Below, in pieces: positions 48,624-57,958 of a DNA stretch of 64,000 nt (position 1 is its first letter; the number at the start of each line of letters is the position of its first letter). The notes under the pieces are model-generated. The model was not told the origin of the DNA, searched no databases, and worked only from the letters and a program-made list of their open reading frames with translations. Both the position numbers and the translations under genes were made by a program. The stretch is from positions 1,197,989-1,261,988 of the forward strand of contig KV454014.1 of assembly GCA_001661245.1 (NCBI GenBank). Reading direction: 5' to 3'. The DNA is from Pachysolen tannophilus NRRL Y-2460. Taxonomy: Eukaryota; Ascomycota; Pichiomycetes; Alaninales; Pachysolenaceae.

Positions 48624-51600
48624 TTAATTTGGTTTATTCAGGTGGTAGTAGTTACCGCTATTTTCAATATCTTTGTAAATTTTCTTTAAACGTTTGTTTT
48701 CGGATCTTGTTAGGTTTTTAATCATTAAACTATTGTTCAAATTATCGTTAATCTTGATTAAATTTTTACTAAGAAACATATTGATTAAAAAAATTGGGAA
48801 ATTATTTGGGATTTTATTTAATATAATTTCAAATTTTTTAAATAATTCATCAATATTTTGTTCTTGGTGTTCGTTAAATTTAAAAATCTTGTGATTATTT
48901 AAAAAATTTTCTATTAAATTAAAATCGTTTAAACTCAAATAATGTTCAAAGACTTGTAGTAATAATTTTTCATTCAATTCGGAATCATCTTTAGTTAAAA
49001 CTCCATTTCCAGTTTCTTCTTCTTCTTCTTCTTCTACTACTACTTCTACTACTTCCTCTTCCGGTACTATTAGTTTATCTTTATTCTGTGTAAAGTTTAA
49101 TTTGTTTCTTGGATGATTATGCTCCTGGATGAAATGATCAATTTTATGATCAAAATTAACAAATTCAATTGGAATCTTAAAAGTCATAGCTAAAGTTTCT
49201 GCACTTTTAAAATCTGTTAATTGACATAGCTGATCAATACATGACTCATATGATCCTAATTTGAAAATAATCAATATTAGTAAATAGGGCAAGTTATTGT
49301 TAATTTTAAGTTTTGATTCACATGTTTTTAATACATTTTTATTTTCATTTTTATTGGTAATTATTTTTGATTCCCTCGATATAATAGATATAAAATTGCA
49401 TAAATTATTATGCAATTTAACAAATTCATTATTTTTAATTGTTTTTAAAGATTCAATCTTCCAATATTTATCAAATGTCGATTTTGGAATTTTTAAAATC
49501 CGATATTTAGATATTAATAATTCCAAACTTTCTTGTAAATTTTTATCCTGATCTAATAATTTTAACATCTTGTTCAAAATTTCAATAATTAAATCACCAA
49601 TAAATTGAATCTCACTTTTTTCAACAACTAATACTTGTAAATAACTTAATTTTAAACCTCCACTATCTTCAGATATCTTATCAAGTAAAGTTAACACTTT
49701 ATGTTCGTTAATATTACATTTCAATTGTGAAGAAGCAAACAACTTAACTGCATATTTCGGATGTTTTGTAACTAACCATTCCCCATATTTCCAAATAGAT
49801 TGTTCATCGTCAAAATTATTCACTATAAACTCAATCAAGTTTTCTAATTTTAATTCATCATTTCTTTGGAAAAAAATCTCAAAATCATCATCTTGAATTT
49901 CATTTTCTAAAAGTTTCATGAATAAATTAACTGAATTTGATGCTTGTCCCAAATGTTCATAATATTTACAAGCAACATAAAATTTCTTATTTTCAAGTAA
50001 AATGTTCACAGTCTCATCTTTCATTATTAAAACATATTCTTTAATTAAATCTGTGAAATTATTAATAGCATGTACATTAGTAAATGAATTATCAGATAAA
50101 TATTCTAAAACTAATGAAACTTCTAATGTCTTGAAAATAACATGTCCATCCTCTCCTTTGAAAATAGATCGTTTGTTCATCCATCCATTTAAAAACAATT
50201 TATAAAATTCATTAACAGCTGATTTTTTAGACTTGAGTCCTGAGTCACTGATTTCATCATTTAAAATCAGTTGAATCTTTGTTCTTACATTTCGTATTTT
50301 CTCCAGTAATGATGAAAACGTTAATAACCCACCATATATATATTTGATGTTTTTGGTGAAAATGAAAATCAAAACTCTTGGATCTAAGTTACCATCAATC
50401 CAATAATCAAATGCTCTATCAAATTGTAAATCACCAACAAGAATTAGACCAATTAGTAATGTTATAAAATCAGATTCAACCTTACCATAGTCTGTCGAGT
50501 TATCTGAAATCCTAATCTCGTCCTGTAGATCTTCAATTACTGATTCAGTGTTATTTGCATTTTTGTCAGCCAAATCAACTAATCTAACAAGCTTAGGAGT
50601 CGGAAGAAACAATTTCACTCCTTCCTTGACACCATAAAGTAAACTTGATGATGATATATTAGAAATTTTTGAGATTTTCAGGTCAAAGTCCGAAATCTTT
50701 TCCTTTAATTCGTAGTCTTTTATATCTCCATTATTCAGAAGTACAGAAAGTCTGATTAATTCAATAATTTTATCATTTGCAAAATTGAAAATATGGCTGA
50801 CACTGGACACTTTAACTTTGTCATCACACGTAATTTGCTGAGCTTGCAGTTGATCATGAATAGAATGTATAACTACCTCATTACCACTATTCAAAACTGC
50901 AATTGCGTATGGATAATCAACAATTAATGAGGACGGGTAAGAGCTCCATGGAATAGTTCCTCTACTTATATCACCATTTGTATTAACAATCATTCCCATG
51001 GATGGTTCCTCTTTTGTATTACCACACGAAAGTAAGAATTCTCTTTTACCAACAGGGAATATTAGTGGTTTTAACAGCAATTTTTTCGATGTGGAAACAT
51101 CATCATTTTCGGTTTTATTGAAAGAAGTTGATATTGGGAACAAAGGTATTTTTTGACCTCGTATCATATCAACTAAATCGTAACCAAATTGAGTTGCTGC
51201 TGCTGCGTAATTAGATCTTCTGATACCTGCTATTGAATTTGGATAATTGAGATCCTTGATTAATTTTATGGAATCTGATGCTACCCTTACCAATCTTATA
51301 CATTTTTTCGTAAGCAACGTTGCCACTATTCCATGGGTTTGATCATACTCCGCAATTTTGTTGGAGTTTCTTAAGTCTAACTTAAAAGAATCCCAATCTA
51401 AAGATATGTCATTCACGTCTTTAATCTTTCCAATATTTGCAGGTGACAATTCAGGCAACATAAAACAAGAAAGAATCGAACCGCTCAAAACCAAGGCCCT
51501 AGATATGCTAGGTAATAATACGATCTTTTTAATTTGTCTTGTCTTGGTTTCACTAAATCTTTGTCTAGATATTAACATATATCCTATTTCATCATCAATT

Positions 51601-52430
51601 TTAAAATAATGCAATAGTTCCCCAACTGAAGTTCCAATATAAATGTTTGAGTCAAATGATTCTATACTCGTCACCTGTGCATTTTGAGATTCGGGTATTT
51701 CTGAATTTTCCACTGGAATTGAATTAATCAATGAAACTAAAGAATATGGACCAGATGATATTATAGGATCATGATGTATTTCCTTCAATTTCAAGTTTTT
51801 ATTTTCATTATCCTTTGGATCCTCAACGGGATCAGTTTTCCCATCGAACTCTTTATTATCGTTTTCCGAAAAATCTTTTTGACTAGAAACACCCAGCTCA
51901 GAATTCTCAGCCGTCTCTTTACAATCTTGATTTTGAGACGTTTCATCTGTCTCTGTATTCACATCTTTCTCATCGAGGTTATTATTATTGACTTTAATTT
52001 CACCTTTTTGCTGCTTTTCTTCCTTTTCCTCTTCCATTTCCAGAACTCCTTCGAGTGCTTCCAGAGTTTCTTTGTGATTCATTTCAGGCAATAATTCTAA
52101 GTTAGAATTTGAGTTTAAATCATCAGGACTATTTTCATTTGCATTTTCCTGTATTACATCCTGCGGTACCGATTCCTTTACTTCATTATTAGACAAATCA
52201 GATGATAATGACTCTTTTGTTTCTTCAGTACAATTATCTGGCAATTTTGCCGTTTCCAGGCTTTCTTCGTTATTTGAATCAATTGATTCATTTTCCACTT
52301 GAGTATTACCTTTGCTGTTTCCACCCGCAGCATAATCTTCATTATTATCGCTATGATTATTATTCCCTGCAACATCTACTTCTCCATTTTTGCTATTTTT
52401 TCTATTCTTAGACTTTTGGCGTTTAGCCAT
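48624..52430 (-). CDS. VPS3: CORVET subunit Vps3 (TGFBRAP1 family)
   Basis: A 1268-residue tethering protein. The first ~210 residues are low-complexity and strongly acidic (Glu/Asn/Asp-rich). A citron-homology beta-propeller domain follows (about 222-480) with signatures SGPYSLVSLINSIP, IYIGTSVGELLHYF, LPELSPANIG and GQKIPLFPIS, which I associate with fungal Vps3. The rest is alpha-solenoid, as in Vps39/TGFBRAP1, with a short acidic Val/Glu-rich insertion near 1125. Vps3 with Vps8 gives CORVET its Rab5/Vps21 binding and drives endosome fusion. Vps39/Vam6 is the alternative, but these CNH motifs argue against it. It is longer than S. cerevisiae Vps3 (1011) because of the N-terminal tail. Confidence 0.82.
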   Translation of the reverse strand: MAKRQKSKNRKNSKNGEVDVAGNNNHSDNNEDYAAGGNSKGNTQVENESIDSNNEESLETAKLPDNCTEETKESLSSDLSNNEVKESVPQDVIQENANENSPDDLNSNSNLELLPEMNHKETLEALEGVLEMEEEKEEKQQKGEIKVNNNNLDEKDVNTETDETSQNQDCKETAENSELGVSSQKDFSENDNKEFDGKTDPVEDPKDNENKNLKLKEIHHDPIISSGPYSLVSLINSIPVENSEIPESQNAQVTSIESFDSNIYIGTSVGELLHYFKIDDEIGYMLISRQRFSETKTRQIKKIVLLPSISRALVLSGSILSCFMLPELSPANIGKIKDVNDISLDWDSFKLDLRNSNKIAEYDQTHGIVATLLTKKCIRLVRVASDSIKLIKDLNYPNSIAGIRRSNYAAAATQFGYDLVDMIRGQKIPLFPISTSFNKTENDDVSTSKKLLLKPLIFPVGKREFLLSCGNTKEEPSMGMIVNTNGDISRGTIPWSSYPSSLIVDYPYAIAVLNSGNEVVIHSIHDQLQAQQITCDDKVKVSSVSHIFNFANDKIIELIRLSVLLNNGDIKDYELKEKISDFDLKISKISNISSSSLLYGVKEGVKLFLPTPKLVRLVDLADKNANNTESVIEDLQDEIRISDNSTDYGKVESDFITLLIGLILVGDLQFDRAFDYWIDGNLDPRVLIFIFTKNIKYIYGGLLTFSSLLEKIRNVRTKIQLILNDEISDSGLKSKKSAVNEFYKLFLNGWMNKRSIFKGEDGHVIFKTLEVSLVLEYLSDNSFTNVHAINNFTDLIKEYVLIMKDETVNILLENKKFYVACKYYEHLGQASNSVNLFMKLLENEIQDDDFEIFFQRNDELKLENLIEFIVNNFDDEQSIWKYGEWLVTKHPKYAVKLFASSQLKCNINEHKVLTLLDKISEDSGGLKLSYLQVLVVEKSEIQFIGDLIIEILNKMLKLLDQDKNLQESLELLISKYRILKIPKSTFDKYWKIESLKTIKNNEFVKLHNNLCNFISIISRESKIITNKNENKNVLKTCESKLKINNNLPYLLILIIFKLGSYESCIDQLCQLTDFKSAETLAMTFKIPIEFVNFDHKIDHFIQEHNHPRNKLNFTQNKDKLIVPEEEVVEVVVEEEEEEETGNGVLTKDDSELNEKLLLQVFEHYLSLNDFNLIENFLNNHKIFKFNEHQEQNIDELFKKFEIILNKIPNNFPIFLINMFLSKNLIKINDNLNNSLMIKNLTRSENKRLKKIYKDIENSGNYYHLNKPN

Positions 52431-52619
52431 CGTTACCTAAATAATCATATATCTCCTTCTCCTATTGAACTCAAGTATTCCTTGTTTATTATGTATCTAC
52501 ATGAACATTAAAAAGTATGCGAAATTTATTTTTTTAAATTTTTGTTAGTAAAACACATCTCTATAAAACTATCTAATTAATTACATCAATACAATTTTAA
52601 AAATTTTTTTGATGAAAGC

Positions 52620-54179
52620 TCATCCAAAGATTCTAACACCATCATTTTGAATCTCTTCCTCTTCTTCTTCTTCTTCATTTTGTTCGTTTTGTTCACTTGC
52701 ACTTTCTTCAGCATCAGACTGTTCATTCATGTTAACTTTTTGTCCCAATAAGCCAGCAAAATATTCATCTATTTGATGATCACTCCATTTATCTTTAGAG
52801 TTTCTCGGAGTTTCAAAGTTTGCAATTGGTTCCTGAATTTTATAGTTTAATTTTCTTCCCTTTGAAGCTTTTCTTTCGTAATTTTTATGTGATTTTAAAG
52901 TAGATTTATTAACAATAACCATGGATGATGATAGTTGATTATTTGAAGATGATAATTTTTTATCGACTAAATCGTTCAATAATGATCTATAAAAATCTTC
53001 ATCATCAAATATGTATTGATTTTCTTGTAAAGATTTATCAATGTTCTTGATGATTGGGTTTGAGTCATCTTCAAAATTAGTTTCATCCGTTTCATGTTTC
53101 TTATCTTCAACATAACCCAACGGTATAATATTTCTTCTATTGATTCTAGTTCTCTTTATCATTCTTTCCATATCTTGTAAATTGGTTTCGACCTGAATAT
53201 TAGCATTTTGGTTAACAATCTTGAATTTATTAGAATTCAATGCTGTGGAACCTGAAGAGCTTTGAACTTTATGAGACCATTTTACTAAAACATTTTTCCT
53301 ATATCTATTTAAAATTGAATCTAATTCATTTGTTTGATCCAAATAATCACTCAGTTTTCTTTTCCTATTATTTAATTTAACCTGTGATTTTATAACATTC
53401 TCCTTCAAAAATATTTTACTTCTTAATTCAAATATAGAATCTAACAGATCATATAATTTATCTTCAATTGTTTTTATCATTGAACTGCTTTTATTATCTT
53501 TAAATTCTTCATATATCTCTTTTTTTATAGGTAACTGATTTGAAGCGATTAATGATTTTTGCAATTTTATTCTTAAATCCAAAAATTGATCAAAATATTT
53601 TTGTTGATTCAAAACTGCGTACCCTTTTAAAGCATCATTCTGTGCTGATTCTGAAAGTCTGTTTACAATGTGTTTTCTCTCGTTTGATAATAATTCTTTT
53701 AATTTATTTCTCTTATATTTGTCATCAGTTACATCTTCCAAGTCGTCGTTTTCTTCCAAGTTTTCGTCTTCATCTTCTTCTTCAACATCTTCTTCCTCAA
53801 TCAGTTCCTCGGAATCTGACTCAAACGATATCAGACTATTCTCACTTTCTGTATTTTCCTCTTCTTCTTCTTCTTCTCCTTCATCTTCTTCACTTTCATC
53901 TTCATATAAATCCTTCCGACTCTTCAGTTCACCACTATATTTCACACCATTTACTTTCAATCCATCATCTCTCAATCTTGACTTTGGAACATGAACATAA
54001 TGCTGTTTCTCTAATTCCTCATCTTTACCTTCGTCAGCGCTATCATCACCATCTTCATCATTAAACTGATCATCTTCAAAATGTTCAAAAACATCTCTTT
54101 CTGTATCTTCAATATCAAAATCCAGAACCCGCGGCTTTGCGAGCTCGGAAATTTGGTCCGCTAATGACTTCTTGCCCAT
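52620..54179 (-). CDS. BFR2: Ribosome biogenesis protein Bfr2 (AATF/Che-1 family)
   Basis: A 519-residue nucleolar protein of the SSU processome. The N-terminus SLADQISELAKPRVLDFDIED is the family signature, followed by a long Glu/Asp-rich region (about 30-160). The AATF leucine-zipper-like domain (about 175-305) contains DALKGYAVLNQQKYFDQFLDLRIKLQKSL and RNVLVKWSHKVQ. The C-terminal TRAUB domain (about 380-475) has IDKSLQENQYIFDDEDFYRSLLNDLV and ASKGRKLNYKIQEPIANFE. An acidic Glu run precedes the C-terminus. The ATG at 54179 is used; one upstream in-frame codon is GTG. BFR2 and PRO1 are also neighbours in S. cerevisiae. Confidence 0.92.
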   Translation of the reverse strand: MGKKSLADQISELAKPRVLDFDIEDTERDVFEHFEDDQFNDEDGDDSADEGKDEELEKQHYVHVPKSRLRDDGLKVNGVKYSGELKSRKDLYEDESEEDEGEEEEEEENTESENSLISFESDSEELIEEEDVEEEDEDENLEENDDLEDVTDDKYKRNKLKELLSNERKHIVNRLSESAQNDALKGYAVLNQQKYFDQFLDLRIKLQKSLIASNQLPIKKEIYEEFKDNKSSSMIKTIEDKLYDLLDSIFELRSKIFLKENVIKSQVKLNNRKRKLSDYLDQTNELDSILNRYRKNVLVKWSHKVQSSSGSTALNSNKFKIVNQNANIQVETNLQDMERMIKRTRINRRNIIPLGYVEDKKHETDETNFEDDSNPIIKNIDKSLQENQYIFDDEDFYRSLLNDLVDKKLSSSNNQLSSSMVIVNKSTLKSHKNYERKASKGRKLNYKIQEPIANFETPRNSKDKWSDHQIDEYFAGLLGQKVNMNEQSDAEESASEQNEQNEEEEEEEEIQNDGVRIFG

Positions 54180-54634
54180 CACCTATAGAAACTTGTTCAA
54201 TTATGAATTCAAATATGAAAAGAGCTCATCTATATATTATATATAAAGTTATACAAAAAAATTTTCAGCGCCTTTAAAAATTACAAATGCAATCAAACTG
54301 CGTCTCAAATGCGCTCAAAATGCAATTTAAAGGCGTACTGAAGTGCGTAAGCAAGATACAAATACATTGCGTGCCACAAGGTGCACATATCCTACGCAGT
54401 ATATTTGACAAAATGTGCACTTAGTAATGCGCTTAATTGTGTGTTTTATGTGCGCTTTCTCTATATTTAAATGCGTATCACTTTTTGTGTGCATTTTTGT
54501 TTTTATTTTTTCTTTAATAATTCATAAACAAATAATAATTATAATCAATCTATATTGATGTTATCCTTTTCATATTTCTTTTTTTTTTTTTTTTTTTTTG
54601 AAAGAGTGTTTTTGCTTGATAAAAAAATCATTCA
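54180..54634. promoter_or_regulatory. Divergent promoter BFR2 / APC11 with clustered TGCG motifs
   Basis: This 455-bp divergent spacer contains eight TGCG/CGCA cores between 54299 and 54475, several in the longer forms AATGCGC, GTGCGY or TTGCGT, plus two GTGCAC palindromes. That is striking in AT-rich sequence. A poly(T) run lies near 54580-54599. No gene is visible. Confidence 0.45.
54299..54475. repeat. Cluster of dispersed TGCG(C/T) motifs
   Basis: TGCG occurs at about 54299, 54310, 54344, 54368, 54428, 54451 and 54472, and once inverted as CGCA at 54395. GTGCAC occurs at about 54381 and 54415. Spacing is irregular, so this looks like clustered binding sites rather than a tandem repeat. 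Confidence 0.55.
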
Positions 54635-55061
54635 ATGAAGTTAACGATTAAGAGGTGGCATGCAGTGACATCATGGTATTGGGATATTTTAAATGATGAA
54701 TTGTGTGGTATTTGTAGAGTGTCATTTGATGGTACTTGTCCAGTTTGTAAATATCCAGGTGATGAATGTCCTTTAGGTAAGTCAATAACTAATTTTTCAA
54801 ATTTTTTTATTTTTATTTGGTTTTTAATTGCTTTTTTACTGACTGTTTTAAGTTATTGGTGAATGTCAGCATGCATTTCATATGCATTGTATCTTGAAAT
54901 GGTTAGAGACAGATACATCAAAAGGATTATGTCCGATGTGTAGACAAGCCTTTAAGATGAATGGCGGTAGTGATATCTTGACAAATTCAGCACTGGAAAA
55001 TGATAATAATCAAAATAATAACCTTGGTGAAAATACTCTGGAAATCGTTATGGAAAGGTGA
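54635..55061 (+). CDS. APC11: Anaphase-promoting complex RING subunit Apc11, one intron
   Basis: Two exons, 54635-54776 and 54853-55061, encode 116 residues. Exon 1 reads MKLTIKRWHAVTSWYWDI followed by the RING-H2 cysteines CGIC and CPVCKYPGDECPL. The junction codon is GTT, and exon 2 continues IGECQHAFHMHCILKWL and CPMCRQAFKM, completing the zinc ligands. This is the Apc11 catalytic RING of the APC/C ubiquitin ligase. A hydrophilic Asn-rich tail of about 30 residues extends beyond the RING. Without splicing exon 1 would read into a hydrophobic intron translation and lose half of the RING. It is the E3 partner of the machinery regulated by Cdc5, also in this window. Confidence 0.93.
54777..54852 (+). 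other. Intron in APC11
   Basis: 76 nt with donor GTAAGT and acceptor AAG. The best branch site is TACTGAC (54837-54843), only about 9 nt from the acceptor. Phase 1. Confidence 0.85.
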
Positions 55062-55657
55062 ATTTTAGATCCGATCAGAAACAACAAAAATTAAATGTAA
55101 CTATTGAGTTTGCTCAATTTTACAAAAAAATAGCTTTTGACAGAGCCGGCGATTTACAGTAACTGGTATTAGGTCAAGTACTAAAATTTTCCAATGGCTA
55201 GCTATATTGACAATTAAAATGAGCTATAGATTGATAATCTCATGTCATACAACTGCTAACCGGTAATTACTTACAGCGGATAATCTAAAAACGTGATTTT
55301 TTTTGCTTTTTCTTTCTTTCTTCCGGTTTTTCAGCAAAGAGAAATTTTAAAAAGAACATACTGAAACTTGAATGATATTCATATCGAAAATTAATTCTTC
55401 CAAATAAGAATTATCTGTCTGCTTTTATGATTATTTGTTTCATTTCATTGTTAATATAAATTCGGATTTATAATAGATTCTCCGGAAGTCGTGTATTTTG
55501 GTATTGAAAAGTTTTTTCAATTTTTTTTTTTTCATTTCATTTCATTTTGTATATGATGATGGTCTTTACATAAATTTTTCACTTTTTTTTTTTGTAAAAT
55601 GTTACTTGTAGCTGATAGAATTTTTAGAGTTTCAAGTTGGAAGATTTAGAAGAGTAT
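55062..55657. promoter_or_regulatory. Spacer APC11 / PRO1
   Basis: A 596-bp spacer containing the APC11 3' end and PRO1 promoter. It is AT-rich with poly(T) runs near 55515-55540 and 55585-55595. I see no gene and no strong motif. Confidence 0.5.
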
Positions 55658-56974
55658 ATGATGTTAAAGTCAGAGAGCCGTTTTTCGACAATAGTTATCA
55701 AACTAGGGTCTTCCTCGTTGGTGGACGTTAAAACGAGGGAGCCGAGACTTGCCAATATGTCATCTATAGTGGAAACAGTGGTTAAATTGAGAAGACAAGG
55801 TCATAAGATTATACTTGTATCTTCTGGAGCTATTGCATTTGGGATGCAAAGAGTAGATATAGCTAAAAAGCCAAAACATTTGTCGCAAGTTCAAGCTTTG
55901 GCAGCTATTGGGCAAGGAAGATTGATAGCACTTTGGGATGATTTATTTGGGCAATTAAATCAACCGATTGCACAGATATTATTAACAAGAAATGATATTA
56001 CTAATTATACACAATTTCAAAATGCCAAGACCACCATTGATGAATTATTAAAGATGGACATTGTTCCGATAGTTAATGAAAATGATACTTTATCCATTAG
56101 AGAAATTCAATTTGGTGACAATGATACATTAAGTGCTGTCACTGCTGGAATGTGTAATTCAGATTATTTATTTTTAATGACTGATGTAGATTGTTTATAT
56201 ACAGATAATCCAAGAACAAATCTGGATCTGAAACCTGTAATGGTTGTGAAAGATTTTAAGAATTTAAAAGTGAATGCAACAACATGTGGTTCTGCTGTTG
56301 GTACTGGTGGAATGAAAACTAAGATAATTGCTGCTGAGTTGGGTGCAAGTGCAGGTGTTACAACAGTTGTTCTTAATTCAGGACATCCAGAGAATATTTT
56401 AAAAATTGTGGAATATTCTGAAAAATTTGATGATTTTGATTTTGATATTGATGAAAGTATAACTGATGAACAATTTATATTACAAAATGAATTAGAATAT
56501 AAAAGATTATTAGAAAATGATATGCCACTTCATACTAGATTCTTGGCATCAAAACATTTTTCTGTTAAGGACAAAGAATTTTGGTTATTACATGGATTGA
56601 AATCAGCAGGTTCTATTATAATTGATCCTGGATGTTATAAAGCTATATCCAACGTAAATAAAGCAGGCTTATTACCTGTTGGAATCATAGCTGTAGAAGG
56701 TTCTTTTCATGAACTAGAATGTGTTTCAATTAAATTGGGATTCAGAAATAAGGATAATACTTTAAACACTCATAAACCTTTGATTGAAGTTGGTAGAGCA
56801 AGATGTAATTATTCAAGTACTGAAATTGACAAGATTAAAAACTCCCAAAGTCATGATATTTTCAAAATCTTGGGTTATTTCGAAAGTGAATATGTGGTCC
56901 ATCGTGAAAATTTTGCATTTCCCTTGCACTTGAACATTGATGTCGAAAAGATTATTGAAGAGAATGACAAATGA
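55658..56974 (+). CDS. PRO1: Glutamate 5-kinase Pro1
   Basis: A 438-residue gamma-glutamyl kinase catalysing the first committed step of proline synthesis. The amino-acid-kinase fold opens with TIVIKLGSSSLVD and continues with ILVSSGAIAFG, ALAAIGQGRLIALWDDLF and VPIVNENDTLSIREIQFGDNDTLSA (substrate site). The ATP-site block LMTDVDCLYTDNPRTN and the loop GTGGMKTK follow. A C-terminal PUA domain begins near 340 with NKAGLLPVGIIAVEGSFHELECVSI. The length is close to S. cerevisiae Pro1 (428). The ATG at 55658 is used (another follows immediately); the frame extends seven codons upstream only to a TTG. Residues 189 and 191 are both CTG codons, at positions where relatives commonly have Pro and Ala. 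Confidence 0.95.
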   Translation: MMLKSESRFSTIVIKLGSSSLVDVKTREPRLANMSSIVETVVKLRRQGHKIILVSSGAIAFGMQRVDIAKKPKHLSQVQALAAIGQGRLIALWDDLFGQLNQPIAQILLTRNDITNYTQFQNAKTTIDELLKMDIVPIVNENDTLSIREIQFGDNDTLSAVTAGMCNSDYLFLMTDVDCLYTDNPRTNLDLKPVMVVKDFKNLKVNATTCGSAVGTGGMKTKIIAAELGASAGVTTVVLNSGHPENILKIVEYSEKFDDFDFDIDESITDEQFILQNELEYKRLLENDMPLHTRFLASKHFSVKDKEFWLLHGLKSAGSIIIDPGCYKAISNVNKAGLLPVGIIAVEGSFHELECVSIKLGFRNKDNTLNTHKPLIEVGRARCNYSSTEIDKIKNSQSHDIFKILGYFESEYVVHRENFAFPLHLNIDVEKIIEENDK

Positions 56975-57035
56975 ATGAACTGTTTTTTTTTCTTGCTTTT
57001 TTTAAATAGATATAATAGACGACTACATGAATAAA

Positions 57036-57039
<4 letters not shown>

Positions 57040-57069
<30 letters not shown>
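57040..57069. repeat. (AT)n microsatellite
   Basis: About 30 bp of alternating AT roughly 65 bp past the PRO1 stop codon. Confidence 0.85.
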
Positions 57070-57071
<2 letters not shown>

Positions 57072-57594
57072 CTATCTGAAACCTGTAGAATATAATTGAT
57101 GTATATATGTGGTGTAGGGTGTCAACTTTTTTTTTTGCTTTTTTTTTTAAAACTGTTGAAACCTCAACCAACACTGAAAAAAGGTATAGTTCACAATACT
57201 TTAAAAGCTTCAATTAAAGAATTGTCTTTCATGTACTTGTTCAAAAACATTTTCAATACTGGTCAATTGAATAAATATATAAAAGTTGAAGTACCTAACT
57301 ATGAATAAAGTAAAGAAACATGCCTAAAATTTTTAACCTTATAGAAAAAGCAAAAGCCAAAAAAAAAAAAACTATTTCCAGATTTACATTTATCAATCAA
57401 ACTCACCACTATAGTGTCATTTCATCATTTCAAAGTTCAGTTGAACTCAATCAAGTAAATAAATGTCTTCTTTAAGATCATCGCAGAGCATTCATCCAAT
57501 AATAAATGGTGCAGAAACTTGCATCTTCTCCGTATAGGAGAAAAGATTTTAAAGTTATAGGAAAAACGGAGAAAAAGTAAATTAATTTATAAAA

Positions 57595-57614
57595 CTTCTC
57601 CACTTGTGGAGAAG
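57595..57614. repeat. Perfect inverted repeat with CTTCTCCAC arms
   Basis: CTTCTCCAC and GTGGAGAAG arms separated by two bases. A related imperfect copy lies at 57525-57545, and a loop-less 14-bp version lies in the TOP1/MCM21 promoter (34301-34314). Confidence 0.7.
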
Positions 57615-57958
57615 AACTTTCAATTTTTTTCATTTTGGTAAGCGATGAGGTACTTTAAGTTATAGTATTAAGGGGACACGCCTAGACACACACAAAAATA
57701 TATTATTAAAATATAATTGTTTATTAATGTATTTATAATGTGGAATTGTTTGCTATTTATTGTATAATAATCTCCCCTTTTTTCTTGTAATTCATTCATT
57801 AATTGCTAGGTAAGATAGGTTTTAAGGTTTTATTTTGTTTAGAAGTAAAAAAAAAAAGAAGAAAGCTTTTTTTATTTGATTGATAATTGATAATTACCAG
57901 ATCACAAATTGAGAAAAAAAAATTAAATTAAATTAAATTGAAAATCCAACATTAGGTT

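Larger units (their letters stand above)
56975..57958. promoter_or_regulatory. Long spacer PRO1 / AVT transporter with inverted repeats
   Basis: A 984-bp spacer between genes on the same strand. It contains (AT)n (57040-57069), two CTTCTCC-type inverted repeats (57525-57545 and 57595-57614), and GCGATGAG (57642-57649), which matches the PAC motif although the next gene is not a ribosome-biogenesis gene. A short open frame near 57090-57308 has no recognisable relative. Confidence 0.45.

Noticed and set aside
53540-54064. 174-codon frame antisense to BFR2
   Set aside because: His/Leu/Ser-rich shadow of the Glu/Asp-rich BFR2 coding region.
57642-57649. PAC motif (GCGATGAG) as evidence of ribosome-biogenesis control
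   Set aside because: The downstream gene is an amino acid transporter and no RRPE lies nearby, so it is probably chance.
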